Origin: Undaria pinnatifida
Taxonomy: Eukaryota; Sar; Phaeophyceae; Laminariales; Alariaceae
NCBI GenBank assembly: GCA_012845835.1
Contig: JABAKD010000016.1
Location: forward strand, 7,709,919-7,773,918
Direction of reading: 5' to 3'
Length of the DNA stretch: 64,000 nt
The notes under the pieces were generated by a model. That model was not told where the DNA came from. It ran no database searches and saw nothing but the letters and a program-made list of their open reading frames with translations. This document shows, in pieces, positions 42,165 through 54,100 of the stretch; position 1 is the first letter of the stretch; each line of letters opens with the position of its first letter. The position numbers and the translations under genes are program-made.

Positions 42165-43944
42165 TAGCTAGCTGTCTCAAGAGTGAACATTGCACATTGC
42201 GATCTCATTTCGCACACCCCGGCTGCGGCTCACGCTACATGAAAGAGGGCGCGGGGTTACAGCAGCAGCAGCATCATATTCTGCTGCTGAGTCACACATC
42301 GTGCATGCATTGCGACACACAAATTCATGCTGAGACTTTCTAGGCAGCGGCAGGTGACATGTATGTGCGAAGAAGCAAGCAGGGTGGGTGTGAACAGAAG
42401 ATAGAGAGGAGAGGCTCTTGGGCGGACAAACGCAGGGGTGCGTGCTACGTACGTACGCGTTTTATCGAATGCAGAGCACAAACGAGTGGTGTGTCGACGG
42501 GGATGTAAACACGACATTCGCTCATCTCCACCCACCAGTCACTTCGCTCGTCTCCCTCTCCATTCGTGCCGGCTCGGTGCACTTGCATGGAGGAAATATG
42601 CTGCAAAGGCAATGAAAGCACTGCGTGCACCAAGCTGCGGTGGCTATTGTTACGTGCGTGTGTACTTCACCGGCACCTACCTGATACCAACAACAGTGTA
42701 CGACCTGGTACGATTATCTGATGGTCTGTACGGAAGTTGTATTGAGTTTGAGTCACGCCGTCATCGTATCGTGTCGTGATACCCGAAAAGTCAAGTCGTA
42801 CGGAGTATTCGAGGACAGAGGAAAGTGTTCATCCTGTTGTCACCTCGGCTGTGTTGGGAGTGTAGCTTGCGCCATCGGCCTTGTCGCAATCTCGCTTGAT
42901 GTTGCTCGATTGGTTCATGCAACCAATCCAACCACCGCTACCGCCGCTGCTGCCGCTGCTGTTGAATCGGTGCTTCCCTGACACGATCGCTACATCGTGT
43001 GACGTGCGGCGAGTTTATATGCTGCTTAATCAGCCTTGTCATGGAAGGTCTTTGCGGCGAAGGAACACCAGAGGTACGGCGCATATCAGGATTTGTCGGG
43101 ATGTCGAGGCTCACACCAAACCATCGAAATCAAGATTCACGTTACATAATAACGGGAAAAGATCCAAAATAATAATGCTGAATCCAAAATGCTGAATCCA
43201 AAGATACGATATCCAATTAGTCTAGTCTATTCAATAACCAACGAACGGTCAACGACGAACGACCAATGAACGATCATATTGGATGGATGTTCGCGTCAAG
43301 ATTTTTCACGTTATTATTATTAATAGTTTAGTCTAGACTACGCGTAGATATCTTTTAGATCGTGTTCGTTTCATGAGCGAGCGCGTACAGACAAGATCTT
43401 TGTGCGAGTCATTACCATCTACCGGGGACGTGTATGTCATGGTGCATGGTATCCTTGTTTCTGGATCATGGCCGCTATGCCTGTAACTACGCCGCTTTAC
43501 GAGTACATACATACAACAGCAGCAGTTCCGAAGGGATGGCCTCGATGCACGTACGGTATTAGTCTATATCACAATAATGAAAAAACGTTTCGAAGTCAGG
43601 ATTCATGACAAATAAATAATATCACGATTTGTGTGATAGTCAACTGTTGTCACGATTTTTGCCTGTCATGAACATAAACCCTCATTCAGTTATTATTGGT
43701 CAACTTTGCGTCGGCGGCTGATGATGATGCTTAATTTTTTTCACAGAACAGAGTAGCATATTATTATTCGTGCTGAGCTAAATCGTCAATTATACCCTGT
43801 ATAATATATACTATCAGGTATATATTTATCCAGCTGGCCTTGTATTGGCCAGTGGGAGCGCCGGCAGCGACGGCAGATCACGTGCAGCGGTGCTAAAGGC
43901 GCCGAATTTTTCCGTGCCCGACGGTGAACATACCCAATAATACT
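42165..43944. other. No gene recognised
   Basis: Short GCA/CTG-type trinucleotide runs (42255-42290, 42935-42965) and overlapping open frames on both strands, none with motifs or splice borders that I trust. Confidence 0.45.
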
Positions 43945-44235
43945 TCCATGGAAGCTTCCACGGAAGCTTTCGTGATGAGCTACTTCCATGGAAGCTTTTG
44001 CTTCCGTGGAAGCTTCAGGATTTTTTTTTCCATGGAAGCTTCCATATCTTCCATGCAAGCTTCCATGAAAGCTTTCATATTGCTTCCATGAAAGCTTCCA
44101 CCGCTTCCGTGGGAGCTTCCACCGCTTCCGTGGGAGCTTCCACCGCTTCCGTGAGAGCTCCCATGGCTTCCGTGGAAGCTTTCATGGAAGCTATGGAAGC
44201 TTCCATGGAAGCGGTGGAAGCTTCAACGGAAGTTT
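43945..44235 (+). repeat. HindIII-rich array (TTCCATGGAAGCTTCC units)
   Basis: A degenerate array of a 12-18 bp unit built on GGAAGCTTCC and TTCCATGGAA, both palindromes, so the array can fold or mutate as many nested inverted repeats. In its right half the unit becomes TTCCACCGCTTCCGTGGGAGC, repeated three times. Confidence 0.8.
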
Positions 44236-44634
44236 TTTATGAACTTCCCACGCAAAAAACAAGTATTATTATTATTAATACCAGGTAGTGCAGGAGACCC
44301 AGAAGACCGGGTACACTCTTAAGGTATTAGAGGGCCTGCTCATAGTAGTCCGTTTGCCTTCGCATTGGTAAACGGTTTTTCTATCACCTACTCAGAGTAA
44401 AGTCTTTCAACGAACACGTGGAACGCTGACCAACTGCCACGACGACCGACCGCATTCGACGAGCGAGTACATTGATTGGACACAACGCAGCTGCGCACAG
44501 CTTTTTTCGTTCTGTTTTTCATCGTCACGTTTACTTTCCAGCTCAACTCGTAGGAGGCTTTGCCCTCAGCAACCTTCTGGACAGCAACGGCGGTCACAGG
44601 TATCTTTCATTTCTCCCGCTGTGCATGTGTTAAG

Positions 44635-45015
44635 GTATTAGTGGGGTATTGGTCGGTTTGACCACTTGCAAAAGGTTAACCAATAGCTTACCCAAACTAA
44701 GCCATATTAACACTCCCCCCCTGAAACGACGGGATACCAGGTCGGCCGGATGTACGGGCGGACCTGTCAATACCCAAGCGGTTTCATTTCCTGGGGATAC
44801 CGGGGAGAGTATTTTTCAAGTTCGACGTGGGGAAAGTCTGAAAAAGTTTGTTATTGTGGACCAGTACATGGTGGGATTTGAAATCACGACCGAAAAAAAC
44901 CATGGTCTGTCGACGACGCCATTTGTTAAGGTATTAGTGGCTGGGGTATTAGTCGGTTTGACCACTTGCAAAAGGTTAACCAATAGCTTACCCAAACTAA
45001 GCCCTATTAACACAT
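44635..45015 (+). repeat. Pair of about 85-bp direct repeats
   Basis: 44635-44715 and 44928-45015 share GGTCGGTTTGACCACTTGCA, AAAGGTTAACCAATAGCTTA and CCCAAACTAAGCC, about 290 bases apart. A fragment (AAGGTTAACCACTAACTTAC) is also at 38323-38345. It could be a solo-LTR-like pair or a simple duplication. Confidence 0.7.
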
Positions 45016-45179
45016 GCCCTTCATTTGTATCGCGCGTAGAAATCAGTCTGCGTCAAAAAAACAAAATGTGTGTGTCAGGTGCAGAAGGCGGCCGCTATGA
45101 ACAGCTAAAAAGAGCGTCAAGAGACTTGGCATCGAGGCTTGGACGATTTGCTCTAGTTTTAGTTGCTACCACTCATTGA
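44649..45179 (+). CDS. Possible ORF between two direct repeats
   Basis: The open frame of 176 codons contains a protein-like middle (SIFQVRRGESLKKFVIVDQY, MVGFEITTEKN). On each side lies the same segment VGLTTCKRLTNSLPKL, because it spans the two copies of a direct DNA repeat (44635-44715 and 44928-45015). The middle may be a real exon or the inside of a decayed mobile element. The G-F-E-I-T-T pattern recalls jacalin-like strands, but that is too little to name it. Confidence 0.22.
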   Translation: MVGLTTCKRLTNSLPKLSHINTPPLKRRDTRSAGCTGGPVNTQAVSFPGDTGESIFQVRRGESLKKFVIVDQYMVGFEITTEKNHGLSTTPFVKVLVAGVLVGLTTCKRLTNSLPKLSPINTCPSFVSRVEISLRQKNKMCVSGAEGGRYEQLKRASRDLASRLGRFALVLVATTH

Positions 45180-45692
45180 GCACAGGCTGCTATTATATGG
45201 GATATAGTGTAGCACCGATCCTGAGCACCTTTTTTTTTTTCTTAGGTCAACTTTCTTATTTATCGTAAGAAAACGAGCCTCAGCTTCTTAAGAACGAATT
45301 TCTCAAGAGCCTTGCGCCCTCTGTCCTGGATCAACAATCAGCGGGCGTACTACTGTATTGCGGTGTGCATTTTCTCGCTTGGGTTGCGCACAGGCCGATG
45401 ATAGGTGAAGCTATCACAACGCGGAGGTGGTGATAAAACTGGGGCCCCCCTATAATTAATGCCGGTTGAGTGATAAGGGCCTACTTGTATTGCCGGTATA
45501 GTGCCGGTGAAAACGTGGAACCTGCTATACTATGTAGTATCAGTATCGGCACCCATACCCGATAGCGCTGGTGTGCGGGACACTGCCGGTACTGTTGGCT
45601 GGGACAAACCGGCACTATTAGAAGATCACCACGTTACGCAAGACAAGGATTCACACATCTGGCGTATCATGAGCTAGACCATCTACAAGTAC

Positions 45693-45993
45693 TTTTTTTT
45701 TTCACACATACTTTCCAGCTCCTGGACAAGCTATGGTCACAGGTGTCGTCATTTCTCCCCCCCCGGTTCTTGCCTTCAATTTATATCGCGCATAGGGTTC
45801 AGCAATCCCACTGCTCGTCGATTTTTCATCGAGTGTTGCTAACTCACGCTCTCGCTCTTTCCGCAAGTCAATTTGTGCACAAGAAAAAGTCCCACGAATT
45901 TATACGGGTATACACTCGGGGCGATTCGAACTCACAAAACTGACCTATACCAGGCTCGAGGATAACCTGATACGCCACCGGGGCGACCGGTAT
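45693..45993 (-). mobile_element. tRNA-headed SINE, copy 1
   Basis: In minus sense the element starts with a tRNA-like head: A box TGGCGTATCAGG (45966-45977) and B box GAGTTCGAATC (45923-45933), as in RNA polymerase III promoters. It continues through an about 215-base body and ends in an A run (T run 45693-45702). It is nearly identical in plan to 57897-58215. The head would not fold as a complete tRNA, so this is a SINE and not a tRNA gene. Confidence 0.7.
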
Positions 45994-46150
45994 ATCGTTG
46001 TGAGATGTTGTGCAAGGCAGATCTCATGAGCTAGACCATCCACAAGTAGCTCCTAAATACGTCATTATTAGGAGATGTTGTGCAAAGCAGATCACCACCT
46101 GGACCATCTACAAGTGAATCCTACATATAAATGCACCGTTATGAAATGTT
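45990..46150 (+). repeat. About 65-bp tandem repeat, 2.5 copies
   Basis: Units share GAGATGTTGTGCAA(G/A)GCAGAT and GACCATC(C/T)ACAAGT. A further copy of the second half lies at 45660-45690, to the left of the SINE at 45693, so the SINE may have inserted into this array. Confidence 0.65.
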
Positions 46151-46879
46151 GTGCAGAATCTGTATCGGAGAATACATATCCAACCCAGGAATCGTGTGCT
46201 AGATCATGCAGATCGTACGGATCCCACCCGATAACATGAGTTAGACCACACAATTAGACCACACAGATCTTCCCTCTGAAAGATCTAGATCATCAAGTGG
46301 AGATCGTTGATCTGTCTGACGTGGGCAACGTTTACACACACATTTTTCCCTCTGAACCGCGTTACCCTTTGGTAACTGCACCCACTTGTCTAGGGGCTAG
46401 GCTATATTACTTGGAATTAAAGGATACTACTTTTCGCAGTACTCAAAAAAGTTAAAACTCACGATACAAAAGCCAAAAACCAACAACTGCACAACTTCGA
46501 TAGCGAAACATATGCATATCATAACAAGTGAACGGTTTTTTTACCATCCCAAACCATCCCAAACTCAAGAGTCCCCAGGGTTACCGGCGAACTCCAAAAA
46601 CGTAGCGTCCCCCTCTCGGGTGAGAACAGTCGCACCCCAAAACTAGAGTCCTCGAATCACGCCTGCCGCTCCTTAAAACACGCCCTCATACTATCACCAA
46701 CATAAACACGCCACACCAAGCAATACACCGCCGCAAACCTCGCGTCACCGACAGGTACAACCAAAAAACAAATTGAGATAACTTGGAACACAACCCTTGA
46801 AAAGCGCTTTTACGCGCGTTTCCCTAAAGCCGTTGTTCGATGCGTCATCCACAAACCGAAAAAAAGGACGGCACAAGGT
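46150..46879. other. No gene recognised; GATC-rich cluster
   Basis: 46195-46320 holds several GATC-containing palindromes (AGATCT, CTAGATCATC) similar to 5690-5985. The rest is A/C-rich unique-looking sequence without a supported frame. Confidence 0.45.
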
Positions 46880-47105
46880 GAAAAAACGGAGTCCACTTCA
46901 CAAGCCGTCGTTTTTAGCAGGATGCAGTTCACCCTTCATGCGACTCGCCGAACACCTCACGGAGCTTTGCGCTTGGTGCACAAAACGCCTGCCTGGTCTG
47001 TGAAAACCCGACGTGCTCCGTCCTGGCATTGTAGGGATGCGGGAGTCTATGGTCTTACAAACTACGGCCATCCACGACAACGAATCCCCCAGCCCCCGCC
47101 CCCCC
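46880..47105 (+). mobile_element. C-tailed retroposon family B, plus orientation
   Basis: Reads GGATGCAGTTCACCCTTCAT, ATGCGACTCGCCGAACACCT, GAAAACCCGACGTGCTCCGT and ends in a C-rich tail at 47085-47107. It shares its 5' part with the 57.0-kb copy. Confidence 0.6.
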
Positions 47106-48030
47106 TCCCTCAAGCCGTTACGTACATCTGTTGCTACGTCCTATCCAACGTGCGCTGTCGATGCAAGCCACTATATGGCGTTTTTTTCGCGTAAAAATTA
47201 TCGGAGCTACTACACTACATGGCGGTTCTGGCAAGCAATTTTCGGGGCTGCTAATATACTACTTAAGTTTCTACTGATCCGCGCCATAGTACGTTCTTGC
47301 CAGGCGGGTGTATTCTTCCTTGAACATAAACATAAGAACCTGAGAAGCGAAGGCGGCACGGCGGGAAACAGGTCAGTCAGAGACGCAACGTGTTACGCTC
47401 AGGAACCAGAATGTATGGGTGAGACAACGACGAGGGGGAGATATCGGACCCCAGTCCCATGGACAACAGGGAATACAACAGATTAAGAAAATACGGGCAG
47501 GAAAACTGCCTCGAGCAGGAGGCCTCAAACATAATGGGTATCTCGATTCAAGAGCGCCCAAGACAAGAGCATTCGATACTTAATCGCGTTTAAATCGGCA
47601 TGTCCCGCCATGCTAAAAACAATAAATTTGTCCACTACAGATGGCAGCATCGTGTACCTAAGAGCACTTGTTTTGGCTTGTCACGGGGCGGTTTTGAATC
47701 GGGGTACCCACTGTAATCCAACGTTTTCTGTAAAATGATCGGTGAAGGCCCAGAAGTATACACAAGAGTGTCGCTATCGCTTGGAGCTCGCGGACCACGA
47801 TGCTTGTAACCGTGTTACATTTGTGTGTGCTGTTGGTCGACGGCAGCGGCCGAACACAAACCCGGCCCCACTAGGGGCTCTCGAAAGCATTCCAAATTTC
47901 TCGGCACGGTGCAAATTGAAAGCTTCGCATTCTCGTAACGAAGCAAGTACCTGGTAAAACAAGCAGTAAAAGAGCGCGGGGAAAACCGGAACACAAAACA
48001 TAGACGTCGCGCGCATCGATCGCCTCCCAC

Positions 48031-48195
48031 CGTGTGCGTGCCGGATCGCGCGAAGTACGGGGTGAAGCCCTTCCAAAGGCTGGTGACGCCCTCCGCCTTC
48101 ACCACGTACGACAAGGTCTGCAACGTCGACCTGTACTTCAACGGCGCCCCGTCCTTGCTCGGCGCCTGGCTCTGCATCCGAGTCTTGGCCGAGTC
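48031..48195 (-). CDS. SLC25A11: Carrier gene exon 6 (third signature and matrix loop 3)
   Basis: Acceptor gcaaccacctacag|GAC and donor CACACG|gtggga, phase 0, 55 codons. Following PL in exon 5, the opening DSAKTRMQSQ completes P-L-D-S-A-K-T-R, the third carrier signature. A longer loop (APSKDGAPLKYRST) leads to the matrix helix YVVKAEGVTSLWKGFTPYFA and ends RSGTHT. In relatives this is followed only by the last half of helix 6, so one short terminal exon is missing. A candidate at 44396-44440 (frame FHVFVERLYSE) has the right look but the wrong phase. Confidence 0.9.
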
Positions 48196-51100
48196 CTGTA
48201 GGTGGTTGCGACAAAATTGAGTCCAAGCACGGGTATGGGGTCGGCTGGGTGAAGGCTTCGGTTGATAGGCTTCGGTTATAGGCTTCGATTTATAGGCTTC
48301 GGTTTGTAGGCTTCAGTTTATAAGCTTTCGTCTGCATGCCCGGCATGGGTTGTCGGTAGGCCGTTGGTCAGGGAGAGATGCACTGTTCTTCGTTGGGGCT
48401 CGGTTCTCATGGTCGGCATGGGTTCCCTCCCGCCAGGTCGTTGGTCGCTGGTCGGGGACCAGCAATACAGGAAGGACGCACTGTTTGTTGCAGGGAATAT
48501 ATTCGCCCATGCCCTCCCGCGTTGCTGCCAGTTGTCGACAGACTTCTGTTCAGAGCTTTGTGCTACTCTACCGCTAGACGTGCGACTAGTTTGACGAGAC
48601 CATATGTCGTGCAAGGTACCACGTATTACTCAGCGAGGAGAAGGTGAGGAGTGAGCTAGCGGTGGCGATGGCGATGGCGGCGGCGGCTGCGGAAGCGAAG
48701 CCAAGGCATGGCTATATATGGCTCATGTCGGATGGCGCGCTTTAGCAGATCATCTACATACGTTGAAGCTCATTGGTTCAGGTTCCGCCGCATTTGCCTC
48801 AGGTTGCACTGCACTTCTTTGTACAACGTATCTACTAGATATCCGCGAGTGAAGTTCTTGGTAGGATATCTAGGGCAGCTGCGGTTTCACCAACACATAC
48901 GCAGATACCTTGGACTCCTCCTTGTTGGCAGCTACACACAAGGACCACACAGATTCATATAATATCGATGACAACAAGTAACCGGCTACCAAAAAGGATG
49001 CAACGCAGGATCTGGAAAAATGAGCAAGTACGAGGCGTAATATTTTTGCGACTCAGTGGGATTTCGAGTGGCTTTTAGTGGTTTTATGCGATTTCGTGTC
49101 ATTTTGCCTCGCGGCACCGTGCTACCCTCGTAAATGACCATTTATGACATAGACATGGTTTAACGAGTATCCGGCTATTAACGAGGAAGTTGCGTAGGAC
49201 CCGGAAACGGCGAGGGCGCAAAGTGAGCACGTGTCTGCCGCTGTCCAGAATAGACAGCGTTCGCTCAATGGCAGCTGAACGAAGAGTAACGTCCCAACAA
49301 AGCATTGACGTGTCTGGATAGATCGCCTCCGGCTAAAACCCTTGACATCATCCCCCTTGCTCGGAAATGGTATATGGATATCCATCCGCACGCGTATCGC
49401 TGCATTGTCAAGATTCGACTGGGGCAAGTGCGATATTTACAGATCTACACAGTAGGTCTAAACGTGCAGTCAAGTTGCTAGCCTTGTCGTACAGTGCTGC
49501 CGTCGCAGCGGCGTCAGCGGTAACACTTACACTTGCGCCAATCGAACATCAATTAGACAAGGTCGTGTCGAGGCTTTTGTCTCTGTGACAAGATCTGCAG
49601 AGGTGGCACCGAAGTGTCTGTGAAGATCACTTGTGATGCGGAAGAAAAAGAGAAGATACTTCGGAAAGTGGCGCTTATGGTCAAATTATGACGACAAACG
49701 AGAGAACGAAGATAAATGGAGAAAAAAGGAGAGACGTGGAGAGGGGAAGGAGAAGAGAAGGAGCGGCCGACGTGGGGCTGACCATCACCTGGTCTTGACG
49801 GGGTAATGCCCGTGCTACGGGCAGACGTACTCTATGGGTTGTCGTACTGGCCGACAGTCCGTCCTACAGTAACATTTCTGGCAAAATTCCAAGGTTGTGT
49901 TCTGTAGGGTACGTACAAATCGTACCCGGGGTATTTTCCCCGGGTAATACCCTACAAAGAACTTCTGCAAGTTCTGTAGGGCATTCATACCTGTACCCGG
50001 AACTTCTGGAAGTTCTGTGCGACATTCATACCTGTACCCGGAACTTCTGGGTGTTCTGTACGCCCGTGCCCACCATACCCGGGGTACGGGTACTGCAAGT
50101 TTTGTACCCGCTCGGAACTTCTGTGAGTTCTGTACGCCTGTGCCATAATACTCGGAACTTCTGGAAGTTCTGTAAGATCCTCATACCCTTACCCGGAAAT
50201 TATGTGACTTCTGTAAGACTGCTGTGGCACAATACCCGGGGTACGGGTATACCTTCGTTACAACACCCGGGGAGCTCCGTAGACTAGTCTATTCATTCAG
50301 GTTTAATCCGAAAAGCGTATTTTGCATTAATTAGGATGTCGTCATGTTTTGTCAGTCACACAAACCGAACAAACACAGCGGTACGTATCATACAACAAGA
50401 ACACCTGTTGTTGATGTTTATTTCGTTTTCTAAGGGCACGTGTTAGCGCATTAACGAAGGACACTTTTGAATCGAAATTGTTGTTGTTTATTAATCGAAT
50501 TGAATTCGATTCGATTTGTTTGAAACAACGATTTTTTTTCCTCCTGTTGGGGAACCACGTATGGCGTATTGTCGACGTTTTTTTTTTCCGATCGGAATAC
50601 TGAAGATAGATCTCGCTATCATATCATCGAAGTCTTGAACTATTCTCTGTGATTCGGTGGCTTTGATTCTTTGTCGTCGCACTTGGCTTAGCAAGCTAGT
50701 GGAAAAATTAGGCTTGCGACCGCTATTATTTTTTGGGGGGCGCCACAGCCGGGGTACGCTATGGTATGACCTGTGGTATGAACTGTGCTGCAGAATAACA
50801 GTAGTAGTAGATGTAATGTGGTATTTCCTATGAGTGCATCAGTGTAAGCAGTATGCCAATCGCGGTAATTGGAAATGCGTTGACAATTGAGTCTTTTTTT
50901 GACCAGTCAAATTGTTTTTGTCGCCTCGTTTGAGGCGGGTATTTACCCGGGAACTACCCGTACCCGGGACTTCTGTGAGTTCTGTACAACCCTACCCGTG
51001 CCCGAAACGTCTGTGGGTTCTGTACGACATTCATACCCGTACCCGACCCTTCTATTTTCGTTTGTGTCTGTAGGGTACACACAAAACCATACCCGGGGTA

Positions 51101-54100
51101 TTTACCCCGGGTATTACCCTACAATTTACTTCTGTAACTTCTGCAGGACAATCATACCCGTACCGGGACTTCTGGAACTTCTGTATGCCGGTGCCACAAA
51201 GACCCTGGGTACGGGTACAGCATATTTACACCTGCCCGGAACTTCTGGAAGTTCTGTACGCCCGTGCCACAATACCCGGAAGTTCTGGAAGTTTTGTAAG
51301 ACTTCCATACCCGTACCCGGAACTTCTGGAAGTTCTGCAAGATTTTCATACCCGTACCCGGAACTTGTGTGAGTTCTGTGAGACCCGTGCCACAATACCC
51401 GGGGTAATGGTACAGCATGTTTTGTACCCGCCCGGAACTTCTCTGGGTTCTGCAAGCCTGTGCCACAATACCCGGAACTTCTGGAAGTTCTGTAACACTT
51501 CCATACCCGTACCCGAAACTTCTGGAAGTTTTGTAAGACTCCCATACCCTTACCCGGAACCCACAAACCCTACAGAACTTAAGCGTGCGATATTCCCTAC
51601 AAAGTTACCAGATATCGATACTTATGGTGATAGCTATTAATCATTAAAAGTCGAATATACAATACATCGCCGGGGAGGAACAACCCGAATTTCCTCGCAT
51701 ATTGTATTTATCCGCATCTAGAATAAGATACTTAGTGTACTTAGAGTAGTGAATACAAATCAACTAGATACTAGTGGGCTGCAGAGTCCATATTTCAATA
51801 GTCAACATTGACATCAACATCAACATCAACAAGCAGATACAGCAGGCGTTAGTTCGAGGCTCACCCAGCGATTAAGGGGGCCAAGCCGCGACCCGCGAAA
51901 TATCCACCATAACAATTACACAGCTGTGCCGGCAATAGCTGTGGGTCTCCCACTACCAGCGAGGAGCTGACCAGTGGTACACCAACCGCAAGCCGTGTCA
52001 GCAATAAATCAACCGCGAGCCGCGGAGAAATCGAGAAAGCTCCCGATCATACCGCGGCCGAGGGGTCCTCGACGTGCATCTGGCGTCACGGTAGTTATGG
52101 TTATATCAATTACGCTGGCATAGCATTCGGCTTGATTGGGATTCTTTATAAACACATAAAGTAGCACATATACGTAGCATAAACACAGCAGAATTGGGCG
52201 TTTTGAGGTGTACAACAGGCACGACGGGGTGAAAATTAAAGAATATATAAAGCACAATAGAAAAAAAAAGCACAACAGTTTGAAGAAACAGAGCAGGATC
52301 GGTAGTCGATACCTGGTAAAGGCTAACGGTACATCATTAGTTGACACTCACCAACGGTAGAGACGCGAAGGAGTAGACTACCGCGGCTGTCAGCGCGGAA
52401 GCTAGATGGGTCCCCTTGTTATCCCCCAGTATTGGCGTGAGCATGGTCTTAGCCTGGTCGTACGTCCCCAGCTGCGTCATAGACACCACCATGGCGCGTG
52501 ACACTTCCATCCATAACCCGCAGGAGAAGGAAAAAGAGAAAACACGTCACAAAAATCGTAACAAAAAAGAAGGGGGTTAATTCCGGTGTGTTACAGCAGT
52601 CGATGTGCGTGTGCGCATCAAATTCGGGCAAAAAGAAAGAGAGAACGGAGGAGAGAGGAGGAGTTGCTGTGCCGTGTACGTAATAAGTTTAAACAACCTG
52701 AAGAGAGAGAGAGGGGAGACAGAGAAGGAGGTACACAAGGAGAGAGGGAAGGAAAGAGGCGAAGCCGAAACGCGGGGAGACAAGAATACATCGATCGGGC
52801 TGTAAGACAGGGGTTGTTTGCGCAGGGCTGACGCGCGCCATGGCGCAATAGCTGAATAAAAAGAACGACCACAAAAGAACCCCAGAAAGGATGTGAGACC
52901 TTCTTACCATGGTTCCGGAGAGCGATACACACTAAAACACCATCCCACGATAGACGCGACAGGGTGGTCACACATTAAAGCCGTGGATCAGTCAGTTGCT
53001 CGTCAAAACACCACAGAAGAGGCGATGAGGTGTCCAAAATATGGGTGTTATTTCGAGTGTGTTTTGATTGTCCAACATTCCTGATATGCAAGACGCAATT
53101 TAGAGAGCCACGCTCGTACCCCTTCCCCCAAATTACTCCACTCGGCACCAACGTCAACGCCGTACCACACCGCACAGAACCTTCCTCCATTTGAAGACAA
53201 CGCGGGCCGGCTGAGACCGTCCATAATCGATCACAAGTACAATAAACTGCCTCACGTCAACGGAGCGGAACACCCCCACTAAAAACCCAGCTACATCGGG
53301 GTACGACCATCTACTTTTAGACTTTTTCGAGAGACGAAAGACCAGTTAACTCGGCTTATCACGAAACCAAAAACACAAAAGCGGCTTCTCTCCTGCACCC
53401 AAAACCCGGCCTTATCTCGGGACTGTAACGCCTGTACACCTGCACGTACGTACGTAGATCTACACCAGGTACTAAAAACGACCGCACACCCTAAAAATTC
53501 GGAGGCTTGCCGAGCAAATTCGCTCAACACTCCTGACGGCACGGCAGCCTCGAACACGCCAAACCGGAAGAATGGCGATCCGAGACTGTCACCCGGGAAA
53601 CTGTTGCGCCGCAAAAGCATCGACGGCGCCAGAGCAGGGCAAACCGCAACATTTTCCCGCAAAAAAGCGCGAGCCCCCAAAAACATCTGCGATTTCCCTC
53701 CCACCAACGCCAGTCCCCCGAAAACTGCCTCCTCGCGTAAAGCGAGCTACCAACACACTTGCGACGAAGCTCCCACCAACGTGCCACGGTTCCCCAAAAC
53801 TGCCTTCTCGACAAAAACGAGTCCACCAAAAACACTCATACATCACACAAAACACTTCACCCTTCTGTCTATGGATCAATACATTACAGGACATCTGGTA
53901 CGAAGCAGCACTACCACTAACCCCAGGCTGGGTTTTCTAGTTGGGAGGGGGTGCGTTTTGCACTTAAAACATCACTATAACGGCTCCCGGATCTATTTTA
54001 ATTTCAGCAAAATACCAGCCTGTCTTTTCTTGCTATCCTGTTTCTTATTTCGGTGTCCCGTGTCGACGCATGCTACCAAGGGTTAGATACGGGTGCACCT

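Larger units (their letters stand above)
48196..52351. other. Carrier gene intron between exons 5 and 6, with dyad arrays
   Basis: A 4.2-kb intron. It holds the 14-bp repeats at 48.24 kb, the two dyad arrays, and a short plus frame at 49367-49588 (73 codons, Ala/Leu/Ser-rich, SAAVAAASAVTLTLAPIEHQ) that has fair codon use but no recognisable family. Confidence 0.5.

Noticed and set aside
44390-44440. Terminal carrier exon ending FHVFVERLYSE
   Set aside because: Both usable acceptors give phase 1 or 2, whereas exon 6 ends in phase 0. Kept only as a note.
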